DNA of 34,964 bases, taken from positions 1-34,964 of the forward strand of contig JACPCR010000113.1 in NCBI GenBank assembly GCA_016179685.1. The letters are read 5' to 3'. The notes beneath the pieces are model-generated. The model saw only the letters and a list, made by a program, of their open reading frames with translations, was not told the origin of the DNA and did no database searches. Every line of letters begins with the position of its first letter. The stretch's first letter is position 1. Shown in pieces: positions 22,238 through 30,517 of the stretch. Made by a program: the position numbers and the translations under genes. The DNA comes from Planctomycetota bacterium. GTDB lineage: Bacteria > Planctomycetota > PUPC01 > JACPCR01.

Positions 22238-24181
22238 ATGCCACCCACCTTCGTCCAGTATGACCCTTCCAGCATCGTGCCCCAGGACCTCTGGTCCCTC
22301 GACCGCATCCGGACGGACCCCCTCGAGGTCCGGGTGCGGCATGAGGAGCGCCGCCGCCATCCGGAGGGCGAGTTCCTGCTCCGCGAATTCTTTTTCACCT
22401 CCCATGAATTTCGCGGCGAGAAGCAGCGCATCTGCGCCCATGCCGTCTTCCCATTGGGGCGGGGCCCGCTTCCCGCCATGGTTCACGGCGCCGGCAGCCT
22501 CGATAGCGTCGAGGCCTTCGCCCGCGCCCACAACGTCGCCACACTCGCCATCGACCGCGTCGGCACGGGCGACTCGAACGGCCCCCCCGACAGCTACAAC
22601 CTCGCCTGGCTCGACCTCGGCCGCGAGATGCGGGACGGCTGGATGGTCCAGTACGTCACGAATACACTCCGCGCCATCACCTACCTCCAGCTCCAGCCCG
22701 AGGTCGACCCCGCCCGTATCGGGGTGACCGGCGGCTCCCGCGGCGGCACCATGACCCTGATCGCCAACGGGGTGGATTCCCGCATCTCCCTCGCCCTGCC
22801 GAGCGCCACCTGCGGGGACATCCTCACCGCCTTCGAGCACGGCGGCTGGGCCAACTACCTCTACACACGCGAAGATGGCCGTCCCGGCATCCCGCCCCTC
22901 TTCCGCATCTTTTCCGTGCATGGGGACCCTCTGAATTACGCCCGGACCCAGCACGGACAGGTCGTGCTCATCCTCGGCGCCCAGGATGAGTATTTCCCCA
23001 TCTACACCGTCAAGACCTTCTGCCAGGCAGTCACCGGCGACCTGCGCCTGTGCCTCGTCCCCGATTGGGACCACGGCATCTTCTCGGCCCTCCGGCCCGA
23101 GATCGGCACGTATGACAACCGCGTCGAGGCGGGCCTGCGCACGGACGCCGCGGTCCGCTGGGCCATCCAGTGCATCCTGCACCGCCAACGGCCCCTGCCG
23201 CACACCCCGCTCCTCTCCTGGCTGCACCGCGATGGCAAACTGAACTTTACTTGCACCCCGGACGCGAGCTGGCCCCTGGAAGGCGTGGACCTCCTCTACT
23301 CGGCGGACGGGGCCTACTTCTTCCAGCGCTTGCCCCTGGAGAAAATCTACGAGACCTTCCGCGAGCGCTACGTCGGAGACCTGCCCGTGACGACGGAAGA
23401 CGCCTCCAAGCTCTGTTTCTATGTCGAAGCTCGATACAAGGATGGGCCCTTCCTCACCTCTTTCCCTGAGCTCGGGCTCGCTTTCCAGCAACGCATGCGA
23501 GTCCTGCCGCCGGGTCAGCCCGGCCCCCAGCCGGATTGGGCTTTCCTCGAGGAGAAATTCTTGACGTCCCGCGGCAGCGCCCCTGCGCTCCTCGCATTCG
23601 ACCGCACGCGCAAGAATGCGCCCGCCGTCATCCTCCTCGCACCCCCTGAAAGCGACCGGTTCGAGGTCACCGGCGCTCAGATTCGTGCAGAGATTGAACG
23701 CTTCGCACGCCGGGGTCTCTTTGCCGCAGGCCTGCGGGCAGCGGACTGCTCGGAAGTCGAGGCGATTCTCGAACTCTTACGAAGCCGTTTCGGCGGACAC
23801 GTGCGCCCCGACGCGATGAGCCTCGTGGGCTACAGCCTGGGCGCTGCGCTTGCCCTCGAGTGTGCGATCCGCTTATCGGGCCGTATCCGCGCCGCGGTCG
23901 CCTTCGCGCCCGCGTGCGACGCCGCCCGCGCTCAGGCCCTTGCCGCCGACGCCGGAAACCTCGATTCGACCCGCGTCTTCATCTTCTCCGACCTCGAGGA
24001 CCCGGCCTTCGACGTCGGGCAGGGCTTCGCCCACGCCGCCGCAGCGAAAGGTCGTGCCAACGTCCGACTCTTCGCCAGCCATCCGACTGACGGACTTCGC
24101 TGGCGGCCCGGCTGGCCCGAGGCCGTGCCCGGGCTGCGGCGCGCCGAAGAAAAGTTCTTTGGCGTCCTTACCGCTTCGTAG
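22238..24181 (+). CDS. Tandem alpha/beta-hydrolase protein
   Basis: The 647-residue cytoplasmic protein contains two alpha/beta-hydrolase folds. The first resembles acyl-esterase/peptidase-type hydrolases: nucleophile elbow GGSRGG with S167, acid D250 in LILGAQDEYFP and base H279 in VPDWDHGIF, in correct order and spacing. The second half has another elbow, VGYSLGAALA with S533, followed by RVFIFSDLEDPAFD and LFASHPTDG, which could supply an acid and a histidine. No signal peptide is visible at this start. GGAG lies 5 nt before the ATG. It is followed after 14 nt by a zinc-ribbon membrane protein, so the two may be co-transcribed. The substrate is not recognisable; esterase or peptidase activity is a family-level inference. 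Confidence 0.8.
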   Translation: MPPTFVQYDPSSIVPQDLWSLDRIRTDPLEVRVRHEERRRHPEGEFLLREFFFTSHEFRGEKQRICAHAVFPLGRGPLPAMVHGAGSLDSVEAFARAHNVATLAIDRVGTGDSNGPPDSYNLAWLDLGREMRDGWMVQYVTNTLRAITYLQLQPEVDPARIGVTGGSRGGTMTLIANGVDSRISLALPSATCGDILTAFEHGGWANYLYTREDGRPGIPPLFRIFSVHGDPLNYARTQHGQVVLILGAQDEYFPIYTVKTFCQAVTGDLRLCLVPDWDHGIFSALRPEIGTYDNRVEAGLRTDAAVRWAIQCILHRQRPLPHTPLLSWLHRDGKLNFTCTPDASWPLEGVDLLYSADGAYFFQRLPLEKIYETFRERYVGDLPVTTEDASKLCFYVEARYKDGPFLTSFPELGLAFQQRMRVLPPGQPGPQPDWAFLEEKFLTSRGSAPALLAFDRTRKNAPAVILLAPPESDRFEVTGAQIRAEIERFARRGLFAAGLRAADCSEVEAILELLRSRFGGHVRPDAMSLVGYSLGAALALECAIRLSGRIRAAVAFAPACDAARAQALAADAGNLDSTRVFIFSDLEDPAFDVGQGFAHAAAAKGRANVRLFASHPTDGLRWRPGWPEAVPGLRRAEEKFFGVLTAS

Positions 24182-24195
24182 GCTGAAATCCCTCC

Positions 24196-24753
24196 ATGGC
24201 CGATGAGAAACCGTGTCCCAAGTGCGGCCGGCGCTACCCGCCCGGCGTGGTCATCTGCGTCCCCTGCGGCATCAACCTGGTGACCGGTGAGGAGCTGCGG
24301 ACCCAGGTGCCGGACCTCGAGAAAGCCGAAGAGAGGAACGGGGAGGAGTGTTCGGAATCAGATGCCAGTGGGGAATCCGAGGAGCAGCCCCAGCCGCTTT
24401 CCCCACCGATGCGGGTCCTCGAGTGCATCGGGAGCGCTTTGCCGGGTCTGTTTCGGCCCGTGGTGCTCCTGGCGGCGTTCGTTCTGCTGGTCGTAAGCGC
24501 CGGATTGATGGGCCTTGGCGCCGTGGTCATCGCCTTCGGCGCGATCCTCAGCGGCATCTCCATCGCGGCCATGGGACTCCTCGCCTATGCCCAGGCCGCC
24601 GTCTGCCTGATCACCGGCGAAATCTGGCTCATCCATGACGCCCTGGCGGAATTCGAAAGCCGCGCCTGGACCCTCCTCGTTTTCTTCCTCGCGCTCCCGT
24701 TCATTGCCGCCTTCGTCCTCTATCGACTCGGCATCGTCCTCGTCCAGTCTTGA
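24196..24753 (+). CDS. Zinc-ribbon membrane protein
   Basis: This 185-residue protein is of unrecognised family. It begins with a short zinc ribbon (CPKCGRRYPPGVVICVPCG, two CxxC knuckles near residues 7-25). An acidic, Ser/Glu-rich linker (about 40-68) follows, and then three predicted membrane helices: about 83-110 (LLAAFVLLVVSAGLMGLGA), 113-135 and 156-178 (WTLLVFFLALPFIAAFVLY). It follows the tandem hydrolase by 14 nt on the same strand. Similar small proteins with an N-terminal zinc ribbon and membrane helices are frequent in Planctomycetes-like genomes. The function is unknown. Confidence 0.75.
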   Translation: MADEKPCPKCGRRYPPGVVICVPCGINLVTGEELRTQVPDLEKAEERNGEECSESDASGESEEQPQPLSPPMRVLECIGSALPGLFRPVVLLAAFVLLVVSAGLMGLGAVVIAFGAILSGISIAAMGLLAYAQAAVCLITGEIWLIHDALAEFESRAWTLLVFFLALPFIAAFVLYRLGIVLVQS

Positions 24754-24765
24754 TCGATCTGGACT

Positions 24766-25539
24766 TTACAGCCCCAGCTTCCGCAGGTAGTCCCGGCTGA
24801 TCGTGATCGACTCCAGCGTCGGCAAGTCGGTGCGATCCTGCTCGGCGATGATCCAGTCGGCTCCGACCTCTAAGGCCGCGTCCTTCGAGCCCACCAAATC
24901 CACTTCTCCGCGGCCCAGCTCCGCAAAGGAGCCTTTCTTCCCGTCCTTGAAGTGGAAGTAGCCCCCGCGGTTCCGATACCGCCGCACGAACTCCGCCGGT
25001 CTCTCCCCACCGACGTGCACCCAGTAGACGTCGATGTTGAACTTCACCAGCGCGGGGTCCGTCTTCTCCGCCAGCCGATGAATCCCCTTTACCCCGTTGA
25101 TCGCCTCGAATTCCCACGCATGGTTGTGGTAGCAAAACGTGACGCCTTCCTTGCGGCAGCGCTCCCCGGCGCGGTTGAACGTCTCGGCCGCGCGGTCGTA
25201 GCGCTCGAGGCCCTGGCCCTCCGCCACGCCGGAACAGATCAGGTAGTGGCCGCCCATGGTCTTCAGATACGCAAGGTGCGACGCCAGGCGCTCGGTCTCC
25301 GTCAGCTCGCGGTATCCCACGTGCACCCCCGCCACCGCCAGTTTCCTTGACCCGAGCAGTTCCTTCAGCTCCTTCTCGGGTTTGATGCTCAGCAGGTTGC
25401 CGGCCTCCACGCCGGCGTAGCCCGCCTCGGACACCTCCGTGAGGACACCCGGCAGGTCCTCCTGGCTGCGCTTCCCGAAGATGATCAGCTCGATCCCGAT
25501 CTTCGGCTTCGACGAATGCTGGACTTTCGCTCTGGTCAT
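24766..25539 (-). CDS. Sugar phosphate isomerase/epimerase-like TIM-barrel protein
   Basis: This 257-residue cytoplasmic enzyme belongs to the xylose-isomerase-like barrel superfamily (IolE, hydroxypyruvate isomerase, endonuclease IV relatives). The metal and substrate motifs are visible: GYAGVEAGN, VAGVHVGY, TFCYHNHAWEFE, VKFNIDVYWVHVGG, GYFHFKDG and the late ADWIIAEQD. The ATG at 25539 is preferred to an upstream TTG at 25566. The gene is convergent with the zinc-ribbon gene, with 12 nt between them. It stands alone, so the exact sugar is unknown; inosose dehydratase-like and 3-keto-sugar roles are known in this superfamily. Catalytic residues look complete. Confidence 0.88.
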   Translation of the reverse strand: MTRAKVQHSSKPKIGIELIIFGKRSQEDLPGVLTEVSEAGYAGVEAGNLLSIKPEKELKELLGSRKLAVAGVHVGYRELTETERLASHLAYLKTMGGHYLICSGVAEGQGLERYDRAAETFNRAGERCRKEGVTFCYHNHAWEFEAINGVKGIHRLAEKTDPALVKFNIDVYWVHVGGERPAEFVRRYRNRGGYFHFKDGKKGSFAELGRGEVDLVGSKDAALEVGADWIIAEQDRTDLPTLESITISRDYLRKLGL

Positions 25540-25604
25540 GGTATTTCCCAAAAAAATGGTCAACAACCGCCTACCTCGTACGATACAGAAACTTCACCAA
25601 AATA

Positions 25605-26237
25605 CTATCCCTCGCCGAACCAGTCCTTGAGGATTGCCTTGAACTTCAAGAACGCACGGTCCGAACACCGGTCCATGCTGACTTTCCCGGCTAACGATTG
25701 GTAGAGGACGGACGAACGAGGTTTCCGGACCTCTCGAAGCGCCGCTTCCAGTGCCTCCTTGGGCCGACCCGGCTTGGAGGCCCCCTCGGCCAGGAAGCCC
25801 TGCTTCAGGAGCCAGCATTTCAAACTCGGGCTGCGCCCCTTCCATCCCAACTCCGCTTCCACATGCGGTAAATCCCCAAAAACCCAAACTTCCAGTTCAG
25901 GGTCAAGAACGATCACCCCGGCCCCATGAGACCATCCAGAACTCGCCAATGCCCTCTCCAACTCAACCTCAATCTCATTCGCCCTCTTCTCTTCTTGCCC
26001 GCAGCCTTCCAGGTCAAACATCAGCAACGAGTGCCGATATTGGCCGACGAAGGTGCGCAGGAAATCCACACCGCTCACCCGGCATCCCGCATCGCGTTCA
26101 GCGTGACACCGGACATCCACGACGAGCGCCCGAATCCCGATGGCCTTCGGGCGTGAAAGCACTCCGGAAACCGCAGCCTCCATGTTTCGGTCCGACACCA
26201 GAACAAGCAGGTCCCGCAAGCCCACGATTCCGTTCAT
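25605..26237 (-). CDS. Toprim-like partner protein of the adjacent AAA ATPase (candidate defence effector)
   Basis: This 210-residue protein was not matched to a named family. Its layout resembles the Toprim-like DUF4276/RloB-type partners of AAA ATPases. An N-terminal strand-turn-helix carries VSDRNMEAAVSGVL (D16, E20). A hydrophobic strand ends in LLMFDLEGCG (D75, E77, comparable to the Toprim DxD), and VIVLDPELEVWVFGD (E116, W118) is like the ExW motif of those families. The C-terminal ~60 residues are basic and helical. The start codon overlaps the ATPase stop by one base (TAATG), so it is translated by coupling. The pairing suggests a nuclease or nicking effector controlled by the ATPase (inference, not shown). 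A non-defence role cannot be excluded. Confidence 0.72.
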   Translation of the reverse strand: MNGIVGLRDLLVLVSDRNMEAAVSGVLSRPKAIGIRALVVDVRCHAERDAGCRVSGVDFLRTFVGQYRHSLLMFDLEGCGQEEKRANEIEVELERALASSGWSHGAGVIVLDPELEVWVFGDLPHVEAELGWKGRSPSLKCWLLKQGFLAEGASKPGRPKEALEAALREVRKPRSSVLYQSLAGKVSMDRCSDRAFLKFKAILKDWFGEG

Positions 26238-27493
26238 TACAACACTCCACTGGCGAACAGGACACTCAAGTTCATCTGTCCTTTCCAGCCCCTTAGCGCC
26301 GGATGCTCACTCCCCAACACGATATCCGTCGCCCCGGTCTCGGTCTTCTTGAAGCACAAGATATCCTCCGGTCCGGCCAGGCTCAGGATGACCGGTGAAT
26401 GAGTCGCCAAAAGCATCTGTGCATCGTAAACCGAAGACAGGGACTGGAATACCGTCTGAACCGCGCTCGGATGAACGCCATTTTCCGGTTCCTCGACCAG
26501 GTAGACGCCCTTGAAGCCAGGCAGGTAGGCGGGTAGGGTGAGTGCCAACAAGCGGAGCGTTCCGTCAGAGGCCATCCATGAGGGCACCTCCAGTCCGCCC
26601 CGATAACAAATTTTCAGGTACCGGTGCTTGTCATCTTCGCGTTCCACAGTCCTGATATCTTCAATGTCCGGCAAAGCGGTACGGATGTGCCGTATCCATT
26701 CTTCGAACCGTTCCCCCGATACCCTCCGTAGGTCCGCTATGACCCATGGCACGTTAGAGCCGTCCGGCTTGAACCCATGAACCTGGCCTGGGGGACTCGC
26801 CTTTCGGATCAGCAAGCTGTTCAGAAGGAAACTCTGCACGCCACGGACGAGGTGGTTCTTTAACCACGTCGCGACGGGGAACCGGGACTCGTCTTCGTGC
26901 AAGTTGCCCAGCGCGGACTTGCGGGCACCGAGCCGAATGGAGGGGTACCATCCCTTTCCTGATTCCTCGACCACCTCAGAATAGAAATTGTCATTGCCTT
27001 TCGGACCCTTGCTCAAAATGGTTCGCTCGCCAGACTTTGCCCTTCCACCGAGAATCGAACGCGGTGGTTCACAGTCCATTGGAAAAAGGGTCCTCGGCCC
27101 CGGACGGTCGGCCTTCCACGTCTTGAGCAACGCTCGTTCCTCGAGGATGCCGACTTCACTCGCCTCCGGCATCAGACCAATTCGCACCTCATAACGTATC
27201 GTGTCAAATTCTTTCTTCTTGAGCCGATTCCGGCGTTCTTCCGGTATGGCAGCCTCCACGGCCAGTTCCAACTCGCTACCCCTTCCTCCCCACACGAGAT
27301 CCTGAAAATTTCTGCTTTTCGCCTCTACTGCCGCCTCCACGCCGTCTGAGACCAGCCGTCCCAAAAACGCTACCACGTCCAGGAATGTCGTCTTTCCGCT
27401 GGCATTAGGCCCAATCAGAACGTGGAAGGGACCGAGGGGCTGGCGAACGTAGCGAAGACAGCGGAAATTCAGGGTTTCAATAGCGCGTAACAT
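26237..27493 (-). CDS. AAA ATPase of the RecF/OLD-like ABC type (candidate defence sensor)
   Basis: This 418-residue cytoplasmic ATPase resembles AAA_21/OLD-type ATPases. The N-terminus TLNFRCLRYVRQPLGPFHVL leads to Walker A GPNASGKTT (28-36). The ABC-like signature WMASDGTLRLLAL lies near 307-319, Walker B VYLVEEPENGVHP at 330-342, and the H-loop ATHSPVILSL from 363. No nuclease domain is attached, unlike OLD itself; that role may be supplied by the coupled downstream Toprim-like protein (TAATG junction). GAAGAGG lies about 11 nt before the ATG. Two-gene ATPase-plus-Toprim modules include known antiphage systems (Gabija, PARIS). Identity with any of them is not claimed. Confidence 0.88.
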   Translation of the reverse strand: MLRAIETLNFRCLRYVRQPLGPFHVLIGPNASGKTTFLDVVAFLGRLVSDGVEAAVEAKSRNFQDLVWGGRGSELELAVEAAIPEERRNRLKKKEFDTIRYEVRIGLMPEASEVGILEERALLKTWKADRPGPRTLFPMDCEPPRSILGGRAKSGERTILSKGPKGNDNFYSEVVEESGKGWYPSIRLGARKSALGNLHEDESRFPVATWLKNHLVRGVQSFLLNSLLIRKASPPGQVHGFKPDGSNVPWVIADLRRVSGERFEEWIRHIRTALPDIEDIRTVEREDDKHRYLKICYRGGLEVPSWMASDGTLRLLALTLPAYLPGFKGVYLVEEPENGVHPSAVQTVFQSLSSVYDAQMLLATHSPVILSLAGPEDILCFKKTETGATDIVLGSEHPALRGWKGQMNLSVLFASGVL

Positions 27494-27723
27494 TTCTACT
27501 GTAACCTCTTCACGGGTTCGACGAGGGTCTCCATCCTCTGGTGGTCTTTAATATACTTGATTTTCTGGAAATTGGCGGTAAATTCCCCCGTCGGTGAAAC
27601 GGTAAGCGGCCGCCTTCCCCCGGCCCCGCTCCGACCGAGCGCCCGCGGGCGTGGTGTGCTCGGCGTTTGCCACATCTGAATCGTTCCCATTCTCTTCATG
27701 CCGGTTATTTCAGGAATTTTCTC

Positions 27724-28464
27724 ATGGCCAGCAAAGCCTACTCCGTCGTTCTCTGTCTCCTCCTCGCTGGCGCTGGGTGCGAAAACAGGGGCACCCGGTC
27801 CGCCCTGCAGTGGAAAAAGCTCAAGTCGCCCTACCAGGTCCGGGTCCAGCGCGCCCGGGAGCAGCAAAAGCAGGAATTCACGCTTCATGGCGAGCCAGTG
27901 CAATCGGAGCTGCAACGGACCGAAGAGGCCCTGCAGAAGGCCATTGGGGAGGTCTTTGACGGCCGGGAGGCCGAAATCGCCGGGGATAAGTCCCGTCCCT
28001 TCGCAGACGTCGGACTCCGGGAGTGGCGCGTCGAAGAATTGATCATCCTGTATCACCCGGAGATCAGCCAGCAGCTCGTGGCCCTCGACCAGATGGCCGC
28101 CAATCCCAACCTGATCCTGGCCATCTTCAACAACCTGAAAATCCTGGGCAACGCGGGCGTCACCGGTGGGATCGTCGAGTCCCGGGCCGGCTCGGCCGCC
28201 GATGACATCAAGCTCTCCTTCAACTCGGATACCCGATTCACCAGTGATGCGCGGGCGCAGACGGCGATTGGCCTCGAGGGCTATTTCAAGGACGCGAAGA
28301 CCCACATGTTGTTCGAGAAACAGCTCATGCTTTTCCGCCACCAACTCATCGCGAAGCATAAGCAGCTCTGGCCGATCCTCGAGGAGTATGCCCAGGTCAA
28401 TGCCGCGGACCGCGCGGCCCGTTCCCTCGCGCTCCTTAACGGCATCCTGGGCCGAGGCAAGTAG
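27724..28464 (+). CDS. Probable lipoprotein, function unknown
   Basis: This 246-residue exported protein begins MASKAYSVVLCLLLAGAGCE. The cysteine at residue 18 after a hydrophobic core suggests a lipid anchor, although the residues before it (GAG-C) differ from the strict lipobox. The rest is mostly helical and charged (VQRAREQQKQEFTL, SELQRTEEALQKAIGEV, LWPILEEYAQVNAADRAAR) with no known domain. AGGA lies about 9 nt before the chosen ATG; an upstream ATG at 27667 would add 19 residues that spoil the signal peptide. It is divergent from the AAA ATPase pair and convergent with the GT-C-like gene, so neighbours give little clue. Confidence 0.72.
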   Translation: MASKAYSVVLCLLLAGAGCENRGTRSALQWKKLKSPYQVRVQRAREQQKQEFTLHGEPVQSELQRTEEALQKAIGEVFDGREAEIAGDKSRPFADVGLREWRVEELIILYHPEISQQLVALDQMAANPNLILAIFNNLKILGNAGVTGGIVESRAGSAADDIKLSFNSDTRFTSDARAQTAIGLEGYFKDAKTHMLFEKQLMLFRHQLIAKHKQLWPILEEYAQVNAADRAARSLALLNGILGRGK

Positions 28465-28523
28465 TACACCAGCGCTGAATTTTTGCGGAGGCTTTCTTCT
28501 CCATCGGGAGGACGGCCATCCTC

Positions 28524-28610
28524 GTTGGAGTTACGCCTGCCTGCCGCACGGCGGCGCAGGCCTTCCAGGCGCAGGCCTCATCGGACAGCGGCTAAAGCCG
28601 TTAGTCCAAC
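28524..28610. repeat. Palindromic repeat, family B copy 2
   Basis: An 87-bp element bounded by GTTGGAGTTACG and CGTTAGTCCAAC, with the shared internal hairpin CGGC-TAAA-GCCG and extra GC-rich palindromic sequence in the middle (CTGCCTGCCGCACGGCGGCGC). It lies between two convergent genes. Copy 1 is at 17504-17564. Confidence 0.8.
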
Positions 28611-28736
28611 GACCTGCACCGGAATGTAACGCTGTCGTGGTCTTCAGGCACACGGCGGCGGAAATGCCTGGGCGCACTTGCTCTGCCGCGCCCAATCGGT
28701 GCGGGAGCGATGCCGGGGCCTTTTCGCACCGATTCG

Positions 28737-30347
28737 CTACACGAGGCCGCTCAGGCTTCCCGCGCTGCTCATCGCATCTACGGAAAGCCGCAGCAAGACC
28801 ATCTGCACCGCCTGACCCGCCAGCAGGACGGACCACCGCGCCCAAAGGGGCGTCCCGGCAAGCCCCGGCAGGGGTAAAGATTCCGGCAGTTCGTCCACGC
28901 TCCCTTCTCCCCTGGCCCCTCCCATGCCCACGCAACAGGCCACGGAAAGAGCCGGGTAGAGGAACAGCCAGAGGCGTCCCACTTCGCCGCGATTCACACC
29001 GGAAACGCTCAGCAGGATGAGCGTGAGGAGCATGGCCCGCACGAACAAGTCGCCTGGGCCGGCCGACGCCATCCTCCACCGTCCCACCTGGGCCGCCGCT
29101 ACGGCCGCGAGCAGGCCCAGCATCGGAAGGCCCAGCGAATAAGCCGTTTCCATCGGCTGGAGAAGCAGCCAGGGCCAGTAACTGCGTTGCACCATGAGGT
29201 TGAACTTGTGGTTATTCACCAGACACAGCCAGAAGACCCTCGGCAGGTTGAGATCGAACGCGAAGAAGAAGGCGCAGACCAAGGCGAGCCCCGTCCCGGC
29301 TCGCAGGACGATGGCGGTGACGGACGGCATTGCAGGCCCCGAGGAGCCGCCCGGAGTCTCCGGTGCTTGCCGGCAAAGCCTGGCGTGCCCGGCGGCGAAG
29401 AGGAGGAAGAGGACGGCGCAGACACCGAGAGCCAGGCTGAACTGGAGGGCGAGGCCGAGGCAAATCCCGAAGGCGAGGGCGAGTGAAAGCCGGCGCTTCA
29501 AGATCGCGGCCAGGCCCAGCGCCACGGCGATGGTCGCCACGAGAGGAAGGACTTGGTCGGTGGATGGGTTGAAGAGGTGCGTGCCCGGATAGAGGGTGGT
29601 CGTGGCCGCTGCCAGAATCGACGCCCGCGGCCCCAGGAAGAGCCGCGCCAGGAAATAGGTCGGGACCGGCAGGAGGGCCGCCATGCCCCACAGGAAGACG
29701 GCGGCCAGGCACGCCGCCCCGGTATAAGGAAGGACGCGGCTGAGGTCGAAGGAAAGATGCGGAAACATCTCCCGCAGCATCGGGGAGTTGTCCCAGACCC
29801 ACGATCTCAGGTGCAGCGTTCCAGGAACCTCCCATTCCATCATTCGGTGCAGCAGATGAAAGAAGAGGGTGAAGCCGGGCGGATGAACGCTCGGATGGGG
29901 AAAACGTGCAATGTCCGCATGGGCCAGCTCGTGCTCGAGAGCCCCGAAGTATCGCGTGAAATCCCGAATCTCGTAGGCCTGAAGCATGTAGGCGCCGTCG
30001 CCATACTCCTGCATGAGATGGTAGAGCGCCTCGGCAATGCCGTAGGGGCTGAGCGCCACTGCACAGGCGATGTGGAGGAGGAACGAGCACAGGACCAGGA
30101 GCGTCAAACAGACGCCGATGTCTCGCCGCCGCTGAACCGGCGTCTTGACCAGGGCCAGGTAGAGCGTGCCGGCGATCCCCGTGATCGGAATCGCAATAAA
30201 CAAAATTCCGAGGATGTCCCATGGCGGCTCGGACGCGGCACGGTACTCGAACTCGCCCGGTATGCCCAAAGGGACGAGGTGGAAGACCGGGATGGCCATG
30301 GCGGCCAGGAAAAGGGCGTACGGCCATGCGGTCACGATTCGAGCCAT
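28737..30347 (-). CDS. Multi-span membrane protein, GT-C glycosyltransferase-like
   Basis: This 536-residue integral membrane protein has roughly ten or more hydrophobic helices (for example ILGILFIAIPITGIAGTLYL, LTLLVLCSFLLHIACAVAL and LALAFGICLGLALQFSLALG). A loop after the third helix carries HPSVHPPGFTLFFHLLHRM (HPPG at residues 155-158), a pattern frequent in GT-C/GT39-type glycosyltransferases, which use lipid-linked sugars to modify proteins or envelope polymers. No certain catalytic Asp/Glu pair could be assigned, so the glycosyltransferase call is tentative. The inner ATG at 30347 fits better than 30434, which adds a polar stretch ahead of the first helix. It is divergent from the aldehyde dehydrogenase gene. 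Confidence 0.72.
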   Translation of the reverse strand: MARIVTAWPYALFLAAMAIPVFHLVPLGIPGEFEYRAASEPPWDILGILFIAIPITGIAGTLYLALVKTPVQRRRDIGVCLTLLVLCSFLLHIACAVALSPYGIAEALYHLMQEYGDGAYMLQAYEIRDFTRYFGALEHELAHADIARFPHPSVHPPGFTLFFHLLHRMMEWEVPGTLHLRSWVWDNSPMLREMFPHLSFDLSRVLPYTGAACLAAVFLWGMAALLPVPTYFLARLFLGPRASILAAATTTLYPGTHLFNPSTDQVLPLVATIAVALGLAAILKRRLSLALAFGICLGLALQFSLALGVCAVLFLLFAAGHARLCRQAPETPGGSSGPAMPSVTAIVLRAGTGLALVCAFFFAFDLNLPRVFWLCLVNNHKFNLMVQRSYWPWLLLQPMETAYSLGLPMLGLLAAVAAAQVGRWRMASAGPGDLFVRAMLLTLILLSVSGVNRGEVGRLWLFLYPALSVACCVGMGGARGEGSVDELPESLPLPGLAGTPLWARWSVLLAGQAVQMVLLRLSVDAMSSAGSLSGLV

Positions 30348-30517
30348 CGAAATGTACTTGGAAGAGGTTGGAACAGGTGACGGGAGTCCGCTGTTAGATG
30401 ATATAACCAAAACACGTGGAACGGAAAGTTGCATCCCCAGCGCGTCGCCAGTACAAACGGCGGACCGCGTAGGAGTCTCGAAATCTCGATTGCCAAGTCA
30501 ACGGGAGGGCTCGGGCC

